From Natrinema longum (GTDB taxonomy: Archaea; Halobacteriota; Halobacteria; Halobacteriales; Natrialbaceae): a DNA stretch of 64,000 bases. The position numbers were made by a program, and so were the translations under genes. Below are positions 8,985-16,949 of this stretch, piece after piece (within the stretch, counting starts at the first letter, position 1; each line of letters begins with the position of its first letter). The notes below the pieces were generated by a model. It saw only the letters and a program-made list of their open reading frames with translations. It had not been told where the DNA came from and ran no database searches. Location of the stretch: positions 1,302,001-1,366,000 of the forward strand of contig NZ_CP071463.1 in the NCBI RefSeq assembly GCF_017352095.1, read 5' to 3'.

Positions 8985-10249
8985 TATGGACTCACCCGGT
9001 CTATTTCGGCGATTCCGCCGGAAGAACTTTCGTCGAACTCCCAGTACTGGATGACGCCGTCGGTCACGTCGCCGTTCTCGTCGAAGGTAACCGAGCCGGA
9101 CGCCCCCTGATACGTGACGGCATCGCCCTCGGCCGCGAGTTCGATTCCCTCCGCGAGGTTGTTCGGGGTGATCTCCTTCCCGTCTCCGGTCGTGACAACC
9201 GGCATGGCGCTGCCGATCGCTTGGCCGTCGTTTTGCCCAGCGTAGGCGTTCGCGAGCAGCAAGACGGCGCTCGCGTCGTACGCCTGGGGCGTGAAGATGC
9301 CCGGTTCGGTGTCGTACTCGCCCTCGAATAGCTCCGTGAACGTCTGGTTACCCGGCCCGTCGACCAGCGGTGCGGTGCCGCGGATGCCGTCGAGCGAGTA
9401 ATCGATCTCGTCGTGGAGGGCCCCATCTTGCATCCCGTCGGTAACGAGGATGTCCTCCGGGGCGTCGCCACCGAGGTCAGTGAGTACCTGGCCGCCGGTC
9501 TCCGGATAGCCGATCACGAGCAACAGGTCGGGATCGTCCGTCCTGGCCCGCTCGATGGCCGCGTCGTAGGAGTTCGAGTCGCCTTTCAGCGGGACCTGTG
9601 ACGTGACCGTGCCCCCGTGTGTGCGCTGGAACGACCGCGTGAACGCCTGGCTCAACTGCCAGCCGTAGTCGTTGTTCTCGTAGAGGATCGCGGCGTTGTC
9701 GTGGCCGAGATCGTTTGTCGCCTGCTGGGCCAGAACGATCGCCTGCAGCCGGTCCGACAGTGCGGTCCGGAAGACGAGACCGGCGTCGTTGAGCGACGTG
9801 ATCGTCGGCGACGTCGCGCTGGGCGAACAGCAGACGGTCCGGTACGGAATGAGTACCTGCTGTGTCGCCTGCAGCGTCACGTCGGCCGCCGCCGGACCGT
9901 TGACCATCGGATACTCCTCGACGAGCGTGAAAGCGCTTTGAACACCCGCGGACGGGGACGTTTCCGTGTCGACGACATTGTAATCCATGTCGAGCGATAC
10001 GTCGTCTCGTACTTGTTTGATCGGGAGTTCTGCGGCGTCTCGCATCGGTTTCCCGAGCGACTCGAGATTGCCGCTCAGCGGTTGCATGATACCGAGTTTG
10101 AGCGTCCGGTCGGTACCACCAACGTCGGTCTCCGACTCGGAATCGTTCGAATCGAGTCCGGGTACCGAACTGAGACAGCCGGCAAGACTGCCGAGACCAG
10201 CGGTACAGAGACCAGACAGCAGCGTTCGTCGATTCGATCGTCTGGGCAT
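8984..10249 (-). CDS. Tat lipoprotein, branched-chain amino-acid-type substrate-binding protein
   Basis: A 421-residue periplasmic-binding-protein type I receptor (Leu/Ile/Val-binding-like, COG0683). The N-terminus has a twin-arginine run (RRSNRRTLL) and lipobox LAGC with Cys25, so export by Tat and lipid anchoring are expected. The mature part starts with LKLGIMQPLSGN, typical of the family, and contains CCSPSATSPTI in the hinge region. No permease or ATPase gene of an ABC transporter is nearby; instead the next gene is a chemotaxis transducer overlapping by one base. It is therefore probably a chemotaxis receptor rather than a transport component. A TATA-like GTTATATACC (about 10268-10277) sits 24-27 nt upstream of the ATG. 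Confidence 0.92.
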   Translation of the reverse strand: MPRRSNRRTLLSGLCTAGLGSLAGCLSSVPGLDSNDSESETDVGGTDRTLKLGIMQPLSGNLESLGKPMRDAAELPIKQVRDDVSLDMDYNVVDTETSPSAGVQSAFTLVEEYPMVNGPAAADVTLQATQQVLIPYRTVCCSPSATSPTITSLNDAGLVFRTALSDRLQAIVLAQQATNDLGHDNAAILYENNDYGWQLSQAFTRSFQRTHGGTVTSQVPLKGDSNSYDAAIERARTDDPDLLLVIGYPETGGQVLTDLGGDAPEDILVTDGMQDGALHDEIDYSLDGIRGTAPLVDGPGNQTFTELFEGEYDTEPGIFTPQAYDASAVLLLANAYAGQNDGQAIGSAMPVVTTGDGKEITPNNLAEGIELAAEGDAVTYQGASGSVTFDENGDVTDGVIQYWEFDESSSGGIAEIDRVSP

Positions 10250-10539
10250 ACTTCTGAATCTAACTCATGGTATATAACGATACTGTCTGCAAAACCGAAC
10301 AGTTAGCTGGCTATCAATGAACGGCGATATCACCGGTCGAGAAACCGGGGTCACCGCCAGTAGTCGGACGGTGACACTCCCGACCGGGAACTGATCGTAT
10401 GGCGTGGACCGCCCGACACCGAGGACGCGTCGCAGAAAGCCGGCGTGCACCACCGCAACTGCAATCCCACCGAAATGGCCGCTCGAGTCGCTCACTCGGT
10501 TCGCGACCGCTCGCGCAAAAATCCGAACCGGAAAACCGC

Positions 10540-11496
10540 TTATTCGTCGAACTCCTCGATGAGTTCCGGCACGACGTCGAAGAGGTCGTCGACGATCGCG
10601 TAGTCGGCGATGTCCATGATCGGCGCGTTGGGGTCCGTGTTGATCGCGACGATCGTATCGGAGCCTTTCATCCCGGCGACGTGCTGGACTGCGCCGGAGA
10701 TCCCGATCGCGATGTAGACGTCGGGCGTGACGACCTTCCCGGACTGGCCGACCTGCCGGTTCTTGGGCAGCCAGCCGTTGTCGACGATCGGACGGGACGA
10801 GGACAGCGTCGCGCCGAGCGCGTCCGCAAGGTCGCGGATCAGATCGAGGTTCTCCTCTTCTTCGATCCCACGGCCGACCGAGACCAGCAGGTCGGCCTCG
10901 CTGATATCGACGTCGCCGCCGCCGACTTCTTCGAAGCCGTTGACGGTCGACCCGATCGCGTCTTCGTCGATGTCCGCGTCGAAGGCCTCGATCGCGGCGT
11001 CGCCGGTTCCCTCCGCAGCGGGCCACTCGGCACCGCGGATGGTGACGACGGCGTCGCCCTCGAGCTGGTTGGTCGTCTCGACCTTGCCACCGTACATCTC
11101 GCGGGTCGCGACGAGCGTCTCGCCGTCGTTGTCGAGATCGATCGTGTCGGTGACGACTGGCAGGTCGAGCTGGTTGGCGATCGCGGGCGCGTAGTCGAGC
11201 CCGTTGACGCTGTTGGGCGTCAGCACGTACTGCGGGGCGAGCTCGTCGTAGAGCTGCGTGACCGCCTGCGTGTAGACGTCGTGGTTGAACTCCTCGCCGT
11301 GGGAGACGGTGTGGATCGCGTCGACGCCCTCGCGGTTGAGTTTGTCGGCGAAGTCGTCGACGGTGCCGCTGATGACCGCGAGGTGGAGGTCGCCGCCGGT
11401 TTCGTCGGCGAGCTGGCGACCGGCAGTGATGATCTCGTAGCTGACGTCGCGCAGTTCGCCGCGTCGGTGGTCCGCGACTGCGAGGACGTCCGTCAT
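10540..11496 (-). CDS. etfA: Electron transfer flavoprotein alpha subunit (FixB/EtfA)
   Basis: A 318-residue ETF alpha subunit, which carries FAD and moves electrons between dehydrogenases and the membrane quinone pool. The C-terminal FAD-binding signature is present (GWLPKNRQVGQSGK then DVYIAIGISGAVQH, about residues 240-270). It overlaps the beta-subunit gene by four bases (ATGA), so the two are cotranscribed with beta first. FixC/FixX or ETF:quinone oxidoreductase genes are not adjacent, so whether this pair is the bifurcating Fix type or a conventional ETF cannot be settled here. Haloarchaeal annotations often use fixB for this gene. Confidence 0.93.
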   Translation of the reverse strand: MTDVLAVADHRRGELRDVSYEIITAGRQLADETGGDLHLAVISGTVDDFADKLNREGVDAIHTVSHGEEFNHDVYTQAVTQLYDELAPQYVLTPNSVNGLDYAPAIANQLDLPVVTDTIDLDNDGETLVATREMYGGKVETTNQLEGDAVVTIRGAEWPAAEGTGDAAIEAFDADIDEDAIGSTVNGFEEVGGGDVDISEADLLVSVGRGIEEEENLDLIRDLADALGATLSSSRPIVDNGWLPKNRQVGQSGKVVTPDVYIAIGISGAVQHVAGMKGSDTIVAINTDPNAPIMDIADYAIVDDLFDVVPELIEEFDE

Positions 11497-12284
11497 TGTG
11501 CCACCCCCTTGTCGCGGAGCAGTTCACCCAGCTCCGAGGCCGTCTCCTCGGCGCTGCCCTCCCAGAACGTCGCGTCGCTTTCACTTTCGGGCTCGTACAT
11601 GTCCGTCAGCTCGAGTTCGGTCTCGATCGTGCTCTCGTCGACGCCGATGTCGGCGAGTGCCTTGACGTCCATCGGTTTCTGCTGTGCCTGTCGGATGCCA
11701 CGGAGGCTGGCGTAGCGGGGCTCGTTGATCCCCGTCTGGATCGTCAACACGGCGGGAAGATCGATGTTCGTCAGCTCCTCGACGCCGCCCTCGAGTTCGC
11801 GCCGCACGGACGCGACGCCGTCGTCGAGGTCGTGCTCGAGGTGGTTAACGACGGCTCCCCACTGGAAGCCGATGTTCTCTGCCACGGAGACGCCGGTCGC
11901 GGCGAAGCTATCGTCGCCGGCCTGCACGCCCGAGAGGACGAGGTCGGGGTCTTCCTCCTCGATGACGGCACTGAGGATCTCCGTCTTGGCGTTGACGTCG
12001 AGGAGGTCGACGTCTTCCAGCGCGTCGTCCCAGACGCGGACGGCGCGGTCGGCACCCTTCGCGAGGGCCTGACGAATGGTCTGTTCACAGTCTTCCGGGC
12101 CGATAGTGACCGCGACGACCTCGTCTGCGATGCCGTCTTCCTGGAGCTGGACGGCCTCTTCGATCGCGTAATCGTCCCACTCGTTCAAATCGGCACCGAG
12201 ATACTGATCCGCGATCTCGGTTCCGTCGATCTCGAACTCGTCTTCGACGGTCGCCACCTCTTTGACCGTAACGAGAATTTTCAT
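11493..12284 (-). CDS. etfB: Electron transfer flavoprotein beta subunit (FixA/EtfB)
   Basis: A 263-residue ETF beta subunit. It begins MKILVTVKEV and contains the family core GADRAVRVWD, the SGVQAGDDSFAATG motif at the nucleotide site and the beta signature LPAVLTIQTGINEPRYASL. It is the promoter-proximal gene of the pair; a TATA-like AAGATTTACGG centred near 12312 with an A-rich BRE lies about 27 nt upstream of the ATG, indicating a leaderless mRNA. The last ~50 residues are an acidic haloarchaeal extension. Confidence 0.93.
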   Translation of the reverse strand: MKILVTVKEVATVEDEFEIDGTEIADQYLGADLNEWDDYAIEEAVQLQEDGIADEVVAVTIGPEDCEQTIRQALAKGADRAVRVWDDALEDVDLLDVNAKTEILSAVIEEEDPDLVLSGVQAGDDSFAATGVSVAENIGFQWGAVVNHLEHDLDDGVASVRRELEGGVEELTNIDLPAVLTIQTGINEPRYASLRGIRQAQQKPMDVKALADIGVDESTIETELELTDMYEPESESDATFWEGSAEETASELGELLRDKGVAQ

Positions 12285-12490
12285 CGTCTGTCACTGCTAC
12301 GCCCATACCGTAAATCTTTTCGAAACCGCCCGTCGCGTGGAAGGCGTTCAGTTTCCAGAGTTCACAAATCGTCGCTCGGAGATTAGACTTGCTGTCGGTT
12401 CGTTCACCGTGGACTACCAGCATTTCACTCGAACGCGGTTCCGAACGCAAAGACGGAAACGGTTTAACGCCACCGCTGGTAGTGTCGACC

Positions 12491-12967
12491 ATGGCAGACT
12501 GTCCACTCGCAGATGACTGCCCGATCTTCTCGGAACGGATCTCGGGAATGGGATGTCAACACTACGGTGACCGGGGTGGCAAGGAGTGGTGTAACCACTA
12601 CAACCAGCCGATCGAAGACCTCAAGACACAGCCGGTCAAGCCGGGTGAAGAGGTCGTCATCGACGTCGTCGACATGCACGAAAGCGGTGCCGGTGTCGGC
12701 CGAACCGACGACGGGTTTATCGTCATGGTCGACGGCGTCCTGCCGGAGGCTCGTGCACGAGTCGAGATTACACGGGTCCACAGCAATCACGCCCGTGCCG
12801 AGGAACTGGAACTCCTGCCGATGACTCCCGACGGCGAGACCGCGGACACCGACGAAACGGACGAGACGGACGGCGATGTCGCCGCCGACGAAACCGATGC
12901 GGACGACGGCGACGACGGCCCCGAACGTGAGCGACTCGGGAGCCGTGATAACTTCTGGGGCTCGTAA
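12491..12967 (+). CDS. TRAM-domain protein with N-terminal cysteine cluster
   Basis: A 158-residue protein. Residues 1-37 contain four cysteines (in DCPLADDCPIF, GMGCQHY and EWCNHY), a likely metal site. Residues ~48-112 are a TRAM domain, a small beta-barrel RNA-binding fold (VIDVVDMHESGAGVGRTDDGFIVMVDGVLPEA). The C-terminal 45 residues are almost entirely Asp, Glu, Thr and end in NFWGS. TRAM proteins of this size are frequent in archaea and are thought to act as RNA chaperones. I start at 12491 rather than at upstream in-frame codons, because GGTTTAACG (about 12461-12469) is correctly placed for a leaderless transcript and the cysteine cluster follows directly. Confidence 0.85.
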   Translation: MADCPLADDCPIFSERISGMGCQHYGDRGGKEWCNHYNQPIEDLKTQPVKPGEEVVIDVVDMHESGAGVGRTDDGFIVMVDGVLPEARARVEITRVHSNHARAEELELLPMTPDGETADTDETDETDGDVAADETDADDGDDGPERERLGSRDNFWGS

Positions 12968-13164
12968 GGGCGCTCGAGTGGACAGCTCGCGCAGTCGGTT
13001 TCTTCGTCGGGTTCGCGCTGCCGCCCGTGCAGTGAAATCGCCCCGTCGACCACGTTACAGTTACACGAGCGGCGTCGTATGGTGGGCACGATTGGGCCGC
13101 GATCATCCGTTCGCGACGTTCCGCTTCACATAACGTTTTCTCGATTCCTGTTGGATCACCCCTC

Positions 13165-14157
13165 ATGGAACGCATTTCGCTGTCGAATTCGGCGTTCGAG
13201 GGGGACAACAACGCCTACCTCTTTTCGGACGGTTCGGAGACGGTACTGATCGATACCGGCGACTGGATGGCGACGACGCGAGAGCAACTCGAGGCCGCCC
13301 TCGCCGACCGCCGACTCGGCTTCGACGACGTCGACCGGATCTTCCTCACCCACTGGCACCACGATCACTGTGGACTGGCCGGCGAGATTCAGGCCGAGAG
13401 CGGTGCCGAGGTGTACGTCCACGCCGACGACGCGGCGCTCGTAGAAGGCGACGAAGACGCCTGGGACGAGATGTACGATCGTCAGAAGCGGTACTTCGCG
13501 GAGTGGGGGATGCCCGAACCGAAGCAGAAGGTCCTACTCGAGCACATGGCCGACGGCGAGACGACGGTCGAGACGCCGACCGTGACGGCGTTCGAGGACG
13601 GCGACACGTTCTCGTTCGACGAGACCGAACTCGAGGTCGTCCACACGTCCGGTCACGCCGCCGGCCTCAGCATGTTCGAGGCGGACCTCGACGGCGGGCG
13701 GGCGGTCTTCTCCGGGGACGCGTTGCTGCCCGTCTACACGCCCAACGTCGGCGGAGCCGACGTTCGCGTCGACCAGCCGCTCGCGAAGTACCTCCGCGCG
13801 CTCCAGGGAATCGTCGACGCCGACTACGACCGCGCGTGGCCGGGCCATCGCGATCCGATCGACGACCCCGCCGACCGCGCCCGGCACATCATCGACCACC
13901 ACGAGGAGCGCTCCTGGCGAGTCCTCGATGCGCTCGATCGGAAGGGGCCCTGCGACACCTGGACGGTCAGCGACGACCTGTTCGGCGACCTCGAGGGCAT
14001 CCACATCCTCCACGGTCCCGGCGAGTCCTACGCGCACCTGGAACACCTCGAGCGGGCGGGCACCGTCATCCGCGAGGACACCGAGTATCGCCTCGCCGAC
14101 GGCGTGTCGGACGAACTGGCCGCGACCGACGGGGAGCGCTGGGACCTCGAGTACTGA
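13165..14157 (+). CDS. MBL-fold metallo-hydrolase
   Basis: A 330-residue metallo-beta-lactamase-fold hydrolase. The metal motif THWHHDH is at about residues 62-68, a further metal His is in HTSGHAAG, the bridging Asp is in FSGDAL and the final His in WPGHRDP. The ~80-residue C-terminal extension has a winged-helix-like character (SDDLFGDLEGIHIL). Family members include glyoxalase II-like thioesterases and LACTB2-like nucleases; the extension after the GH motif is of the LACTB2/flavoprotein-free type. The substrate is unknown. A TATA-like ACGTTTTC near 13134-13141 supports the start. Confidence 0.9.
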   Translation: MERISLSNSAFEGDNNAYLFSDGSETVLIDTGDWMATTREQLEAALADRRLGFDDVDRIFLTHWHHDHCGLAGEIQAESGAEVYVHADDAALVEGDEDAWDEMYDRQKRYFAEWGMPEPKQKVLLEHMADGETTVETPTVTAFEDGDTFSFDETELEVVHTSGHAAGLSMFEADLDGGRAVFSGDALLPVYTPNVGGADVRVDQPLAKYLRALQGIVDADYDRAWPGHRDPIDDPADRARHIIDHHEERSWRVLDALDRKGPCDTWTVSDDLFGDLEGIHILHGPGESYAHLEHLERAGTVIREDTEYRLADGVSDELAATDGERWDLEY

Positions 14158-14328
14158 TACTACTGGATCGCAGTCAATACGAAGCCGGTCGCGAATGTGG
14201 GGCTGTCACCTGCGGGGACGGTCGCAGACAGGCGATCGGCTTCACGTCGTTCTGTCCAGCAGTGTGAGCGCCGCCACTCGAGCAATCGCCGTCGACCGCG
14301 CGACGAAAGTCGCCGCTGAAACGACTCA

Positions 14329-14363
14329 CACACTGATCGCGACCTGTCGTGCGATCAGGTGTG
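14329..14363. other. Imperfect inverted repeat upstream of tfx
   Basis: CACAC (14329-14333) and TGATCGC (14334-14340) pair with GCGATCA (14351-14357) and GTGTG (14359-14363), leaving a 10-nt loop and one bulged G. It lies between the MBL gene and the Tfx promoter and could be a terminator-type hairpin or a regulatory site. Confidence 0.5.
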
Positions 14364-14442
14364 AACCGACTGTCAGGGGGCCCCGATAGCGACGGTGCCG
14401 GGACCGTGGAAGCTTTGATCCCACCGACGGCTAGATGGTGGT

Positions 14443-14487
14443 ATGCAGACGCGAGCCTGTAACCGCAAGCGAGGCGAGTCGCCGTGA
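14443..14487 (+). CDS. 14-codon leader ORF overlapping the tfx start
   Basis: ATG at 14443 opens a 14-residue frame (MQTRACNRKRGESP) whose TGA at 14485-14487 overlaps the GTG start of the Tfx gene (GTGA at 14484-14487). A TATA-like CTTTGA is centred near 14416, 27 nt upstream of this ATG, so the predicted transcript starts at or next to this codon. If real, it would load ribosomes on a leaderless message and pass them to the GTG start. It may equally be fortuitous. Confidence 0.4.
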   Translation: MQTRACNRKRGESP

Positions 14488-14942
14488 TCGACGACATCGA
14501 GGAACTCCTCGCGGAGATCGGGTTCGATTCCGAGACGAGCGTGTTGACCTACCGGCAGGCACAGGTGCTCGCACTGCGCGAACGCGATATCTCACAGGCG
14601 GATATCGCCGCGGCGCTGGGAACTTCGCGGGCGAACGTCTCCTCGATCGAATCGAGTGCCCGCGAGAACGTCGCGAAAGCCCGCGAGACGGTCGCGTTCG
14701 CCGAAGCGCTGCGTGCGCCAGTTCGGGTTCGCGTCCCGGCCGAGACCGATCTCTACGACGTGCCACAGATGGTATACGAGGCCTGCGACGAGGCCGGCGT
14801 CAAGGTCGACCACACCGCGCCGGACCTGATGAAGATCGTCAGCGACGCCGCGGGGGCGGCCGTCACCGGCCGGCAGGTGTCGACTCCGCTGATCGTCGGG
14901 GTCACGTCGGAGGGGATGGTTCGCGTTCGACACCAGGAGTGA
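14484..14942 (+). CDS. Tfx family DNA-binding transcriptional regulator
   Basis: A 152-residue regulator. Residues ~15-65 are a sigma-like helix-turn-helix (LTYRQAQVLALRERDISQ then ADIAAALGTSRANVSSIE) followed by the Tfx C-terminal domain (VRVPAETDLYDVPQMVYEA). Tfx was described in Methanothermobacter as binding downstream of the fmd promoter; haloarchaeal targets are unknown. The only usable start is GTG at 14484, because a stop occupies the same frame at 14460-14462 and no other start codon lies between. The preceding mini-ORF overlaps it by four bases. Confidence 0.9.
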   Translation: MIDDIEELLAEIGFDSETSVLTYRQAQVLALRERDISQADIAAALGTSRANVSSIESSARENVAKARETVAFAEALRAPVRVRVPAETDLYDVPQMVYEACDEAGVKVDHTAPDLMKIVSDAAGAAVTGRQVSTPLIVGVTSEGMVRVRHQE

Positions 14943-14994
14943 GTCCGATACCGGTTCCCAGAGAGATTTGTACGCCGCCGCCATCGGTGGCGGT

Positions 14995-15780
14995 ATGGAC
15001 TTCGAACTCGACGGCAACAGCGCACTGGTGACCGCCGCCTCGAGCGGCCTCGGATTCGCGAGCGCACGGGCACTCGCCGAGGAGGGCGCGAACGTCGCGA
15101 TCTGTGGTCGGGACGAGACGCGCCTCGAGGCGGCCCGCGCGGAGCTCGCGGAGACGGCGACGGGCGACGTTCTGGCCGTCCAGGCCGATCTCACCGACCC
15201 CGACGACGTGTCGGGGCTCGTTCGTGAGACGGTTGAGGCGTTCGGCGGCCTCGATCACGTCGTCACCTCCTCGGGAGGACCGCCGAGTACGACGTTCCTC
15301 GAGACCGACGAGCAGGACTGGTACCAGGCCTACGACCTGCTGGTGATGAGCGTCGTCTGGACGATCGAGGAAGCACACGAACACCTCCTCGAGTCCGACT
15401 ACGGAACGATCACCTGCATCACCTCCCGGACCGTCCGGGAGGTCGCGGACGGCCTCTTGCTCTCGAACTCGGTCCGCCGGGGCGTGATCGGGCTCGTCAA
15501 GACGGTTTCGCGGGAGTTCGCGCCCGAGATCCGGGCCAACGCCGTCCTACCGGGAACGATCGAGACGCCCCGGATCGAGGAACTCATCGAGGCTGGCGTC
15601 GAGCGTGGCACCTACGAGGACTACGAGGACGGGCTGACGGCGATGGCGAGCGAAATCCCGATGGATCGCATCGGTGACCCCCGAGAACTCGGCGACGTCG
15701 TCGCTTTCCTCTCGAGCCCGCGGGCGAGTTTCGTCAACGGGACAGAGGTGCCAATCGACGGCGGACTGTTGCGGAGCTAG
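14995..15780 (+). CDS. SDR-fold protein lacking the catalytic Tyr-Lys pair
   Basis: A 261-residue short-chain dehydrogenase/reductase fold. The nucleotide-binding motif is ALVTAASSGLGFASARAL near residue 10, the NNAG equivalent reads TSSGGPP, and the C-terminal GGL end is normal. The active-site YxxxK is replaced: the aligned positions in LLLSNSVRRGVIGL are Ser and Arg. A Ser precedes it (TSRTVRE). A group of FabG-like SDRs with this SNxVR pattern exists, and their reaction is not established. I chose ATG 14995, 26 nt downstream of ATTTGTA (14966-14972), over the longer frame from 14968. Confidence 0.9.
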   Translation: MDFELDGNSALVTAASSGLGFASARALAEEGANVAICGRDETRLEAARAELAETATGDVLAVQADLTDPDDVSGLVRETVEAFGGLDHVVTSSGGPPSTTFLETDEQDWYQAYDLLVMSVVWTIEEAHEHLLESDYGTITCITSRTVREVADGLLLSNSVRRGVIGLVKTVSREFAPEIRANAVLPGTIETPRIEELIEAGVERGTYEDYEDGLTAMASEIPMDRIGDPRELGDVVAFLSSPRASFVNGTEVPIDGGLLRS

Positions 15781-15884
15781 GGCCTCGCGTGCCGTTCCGT
15801 CGACCTATCACGCCCGCGATCTGACAGCCGGCGATAGGTTCTCCGAACCGTAACCCTCTCGGACTCCCTCGGAAGAGTTCGGAT

Positions 15885-16856
15885 GTGTACGGTCCGATTC
15901 GAGTCATCGGCTACCTCGCGTTGCTGGTGACGCCGGCCACGTTGTTCCTCGGTGCCGTCCGTGCGCCGCCCGAACTCCACGTCGGTGCGGTGGGCATCCC
16001 GCTCGGTGTCGGGCTCACCGGGACCGTCGTCGCCGCGACGGAGCGACGGCAGCTCTCGAGGCTCGACAGGGGTGGACTCGCACGAGCCGACGCCGTCGAC
16101 GCGGTCGCGGTCGCAGTCGCGGCGGTCGTCACCTACGCCCTGAGCGTTCACGCCGGCCTCGGCCCGGTCCTGGCCGCCGCCGCCGTCGGCTTGCTCGTCG
16201 GCATCTGGCTCCCCCGAATCGACGGCCCGGCCTACTGCGGGACGTTCGTCGGGATGGCCTCGCCGGCCGTGTTCCCGTCGCTCGAGGGAGTCGCGATCGC
16301 CGGGGTGATCGCCGGCCTCGCGTTCGTCGCGACGGCCGGTTCGTTCGACGGCTTCGGTGGTAAGTACGGGACGATCGCGCTCTGTGGCTGCATCGTGACG
16401 GTCGCCTTGCTCGACGTCGACTACGCCGCCGCCAGCGCGCTCGAGCCGCGACTCGCCCCGCCGGTGGTCGCCGTCGCCGGCGTCGCGGCGGTCGCGACCG
16501 TCGCGCTTCGGACCCACGGCGGGGCCAGTTCCGTCGTCGCCTCCGCCGTGATCGGACTCGTCGCCGGCGTCGCGCTCCCTCCGCTCTTCCCGGCGGTCGG
16601 GTCGACGCTGGCCGCGGTCGCGTTCTGTGCTTCCTTCGTCGGGATGTCGGGCGACGAGCGGCTGGCGACCACGGACCAGATCGCCGCCGCCGGCTGCCTC
16701 TGTGGCCTCGTCTATCTCGCGGTCGCGCCGTCCCTCTCCGGGGCGGGTGGCAAACTGGGGACCACCGCGTTCGCTTCCTGTCTCGCCGTCGCCGGCGCGG
16801 TGCAACTGCCCGCCGTCGTCCGCTCGAGGCTCGGACGCACCGTCTCGAGCGGGTGA
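15885..16856 (+). CDS. Polytopic membrane protein with an internal duplication
   Basis: A 323-residue, very hydrophobic protein with about nine to ten predicted membrane segments and few charged residues. Two halves resemble each other: FVGMASPAVFPSLEGVAIAG...FGGKYGT near residues 118-165 and FVGMSGDERLATTDQIAAAG...AGGKLGT near 250-300, giving an F-V-G-M, then G-G-K-x-G-T pattern in each. This suggests an inverted or direct duplication as in many transporters. I do not recognise a family. The start is GTG at 15885; the ATG at 15883 is in another frame. Confidence 0.75.
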   Translation: MYGPIRVIGYLALLVTPATLFLGAVRAPPELHVGAVGIPLGVGLTGTVVAATERRQLSRLDRGGLARADAVDAVAVAVAAVVTYALSVHAGLGPVLAAAAVGLLVGIWLPRIDGPAYCGTFVGMASPAVFPSLEGVAIAGVIAGLAFVATAGSFDGFGGKYGTIALCGCIVTVALLDVDYAAASALEPRLAPPVVAVAGVAAVATVALRTHGGASSVVASAVIGLVAGVALPPLFPAVGSTLAAVAFCASFVGMSGDERLATTDQIAAAGCLCGLVYLAVAPSLSGAGGKLGTTAFASCLAVAGAVQLPAVVRSRLGRTVSSG

Positions 16857-16949
16857 CGGCGAAGCCGGGCCCCGCCCCTGGGCCCGAATCGCGCGTCGAC
16901 TCGAGGAGTACTTTGAATAGTCGCTGTATCTGACAGTCAGCTAACCACA

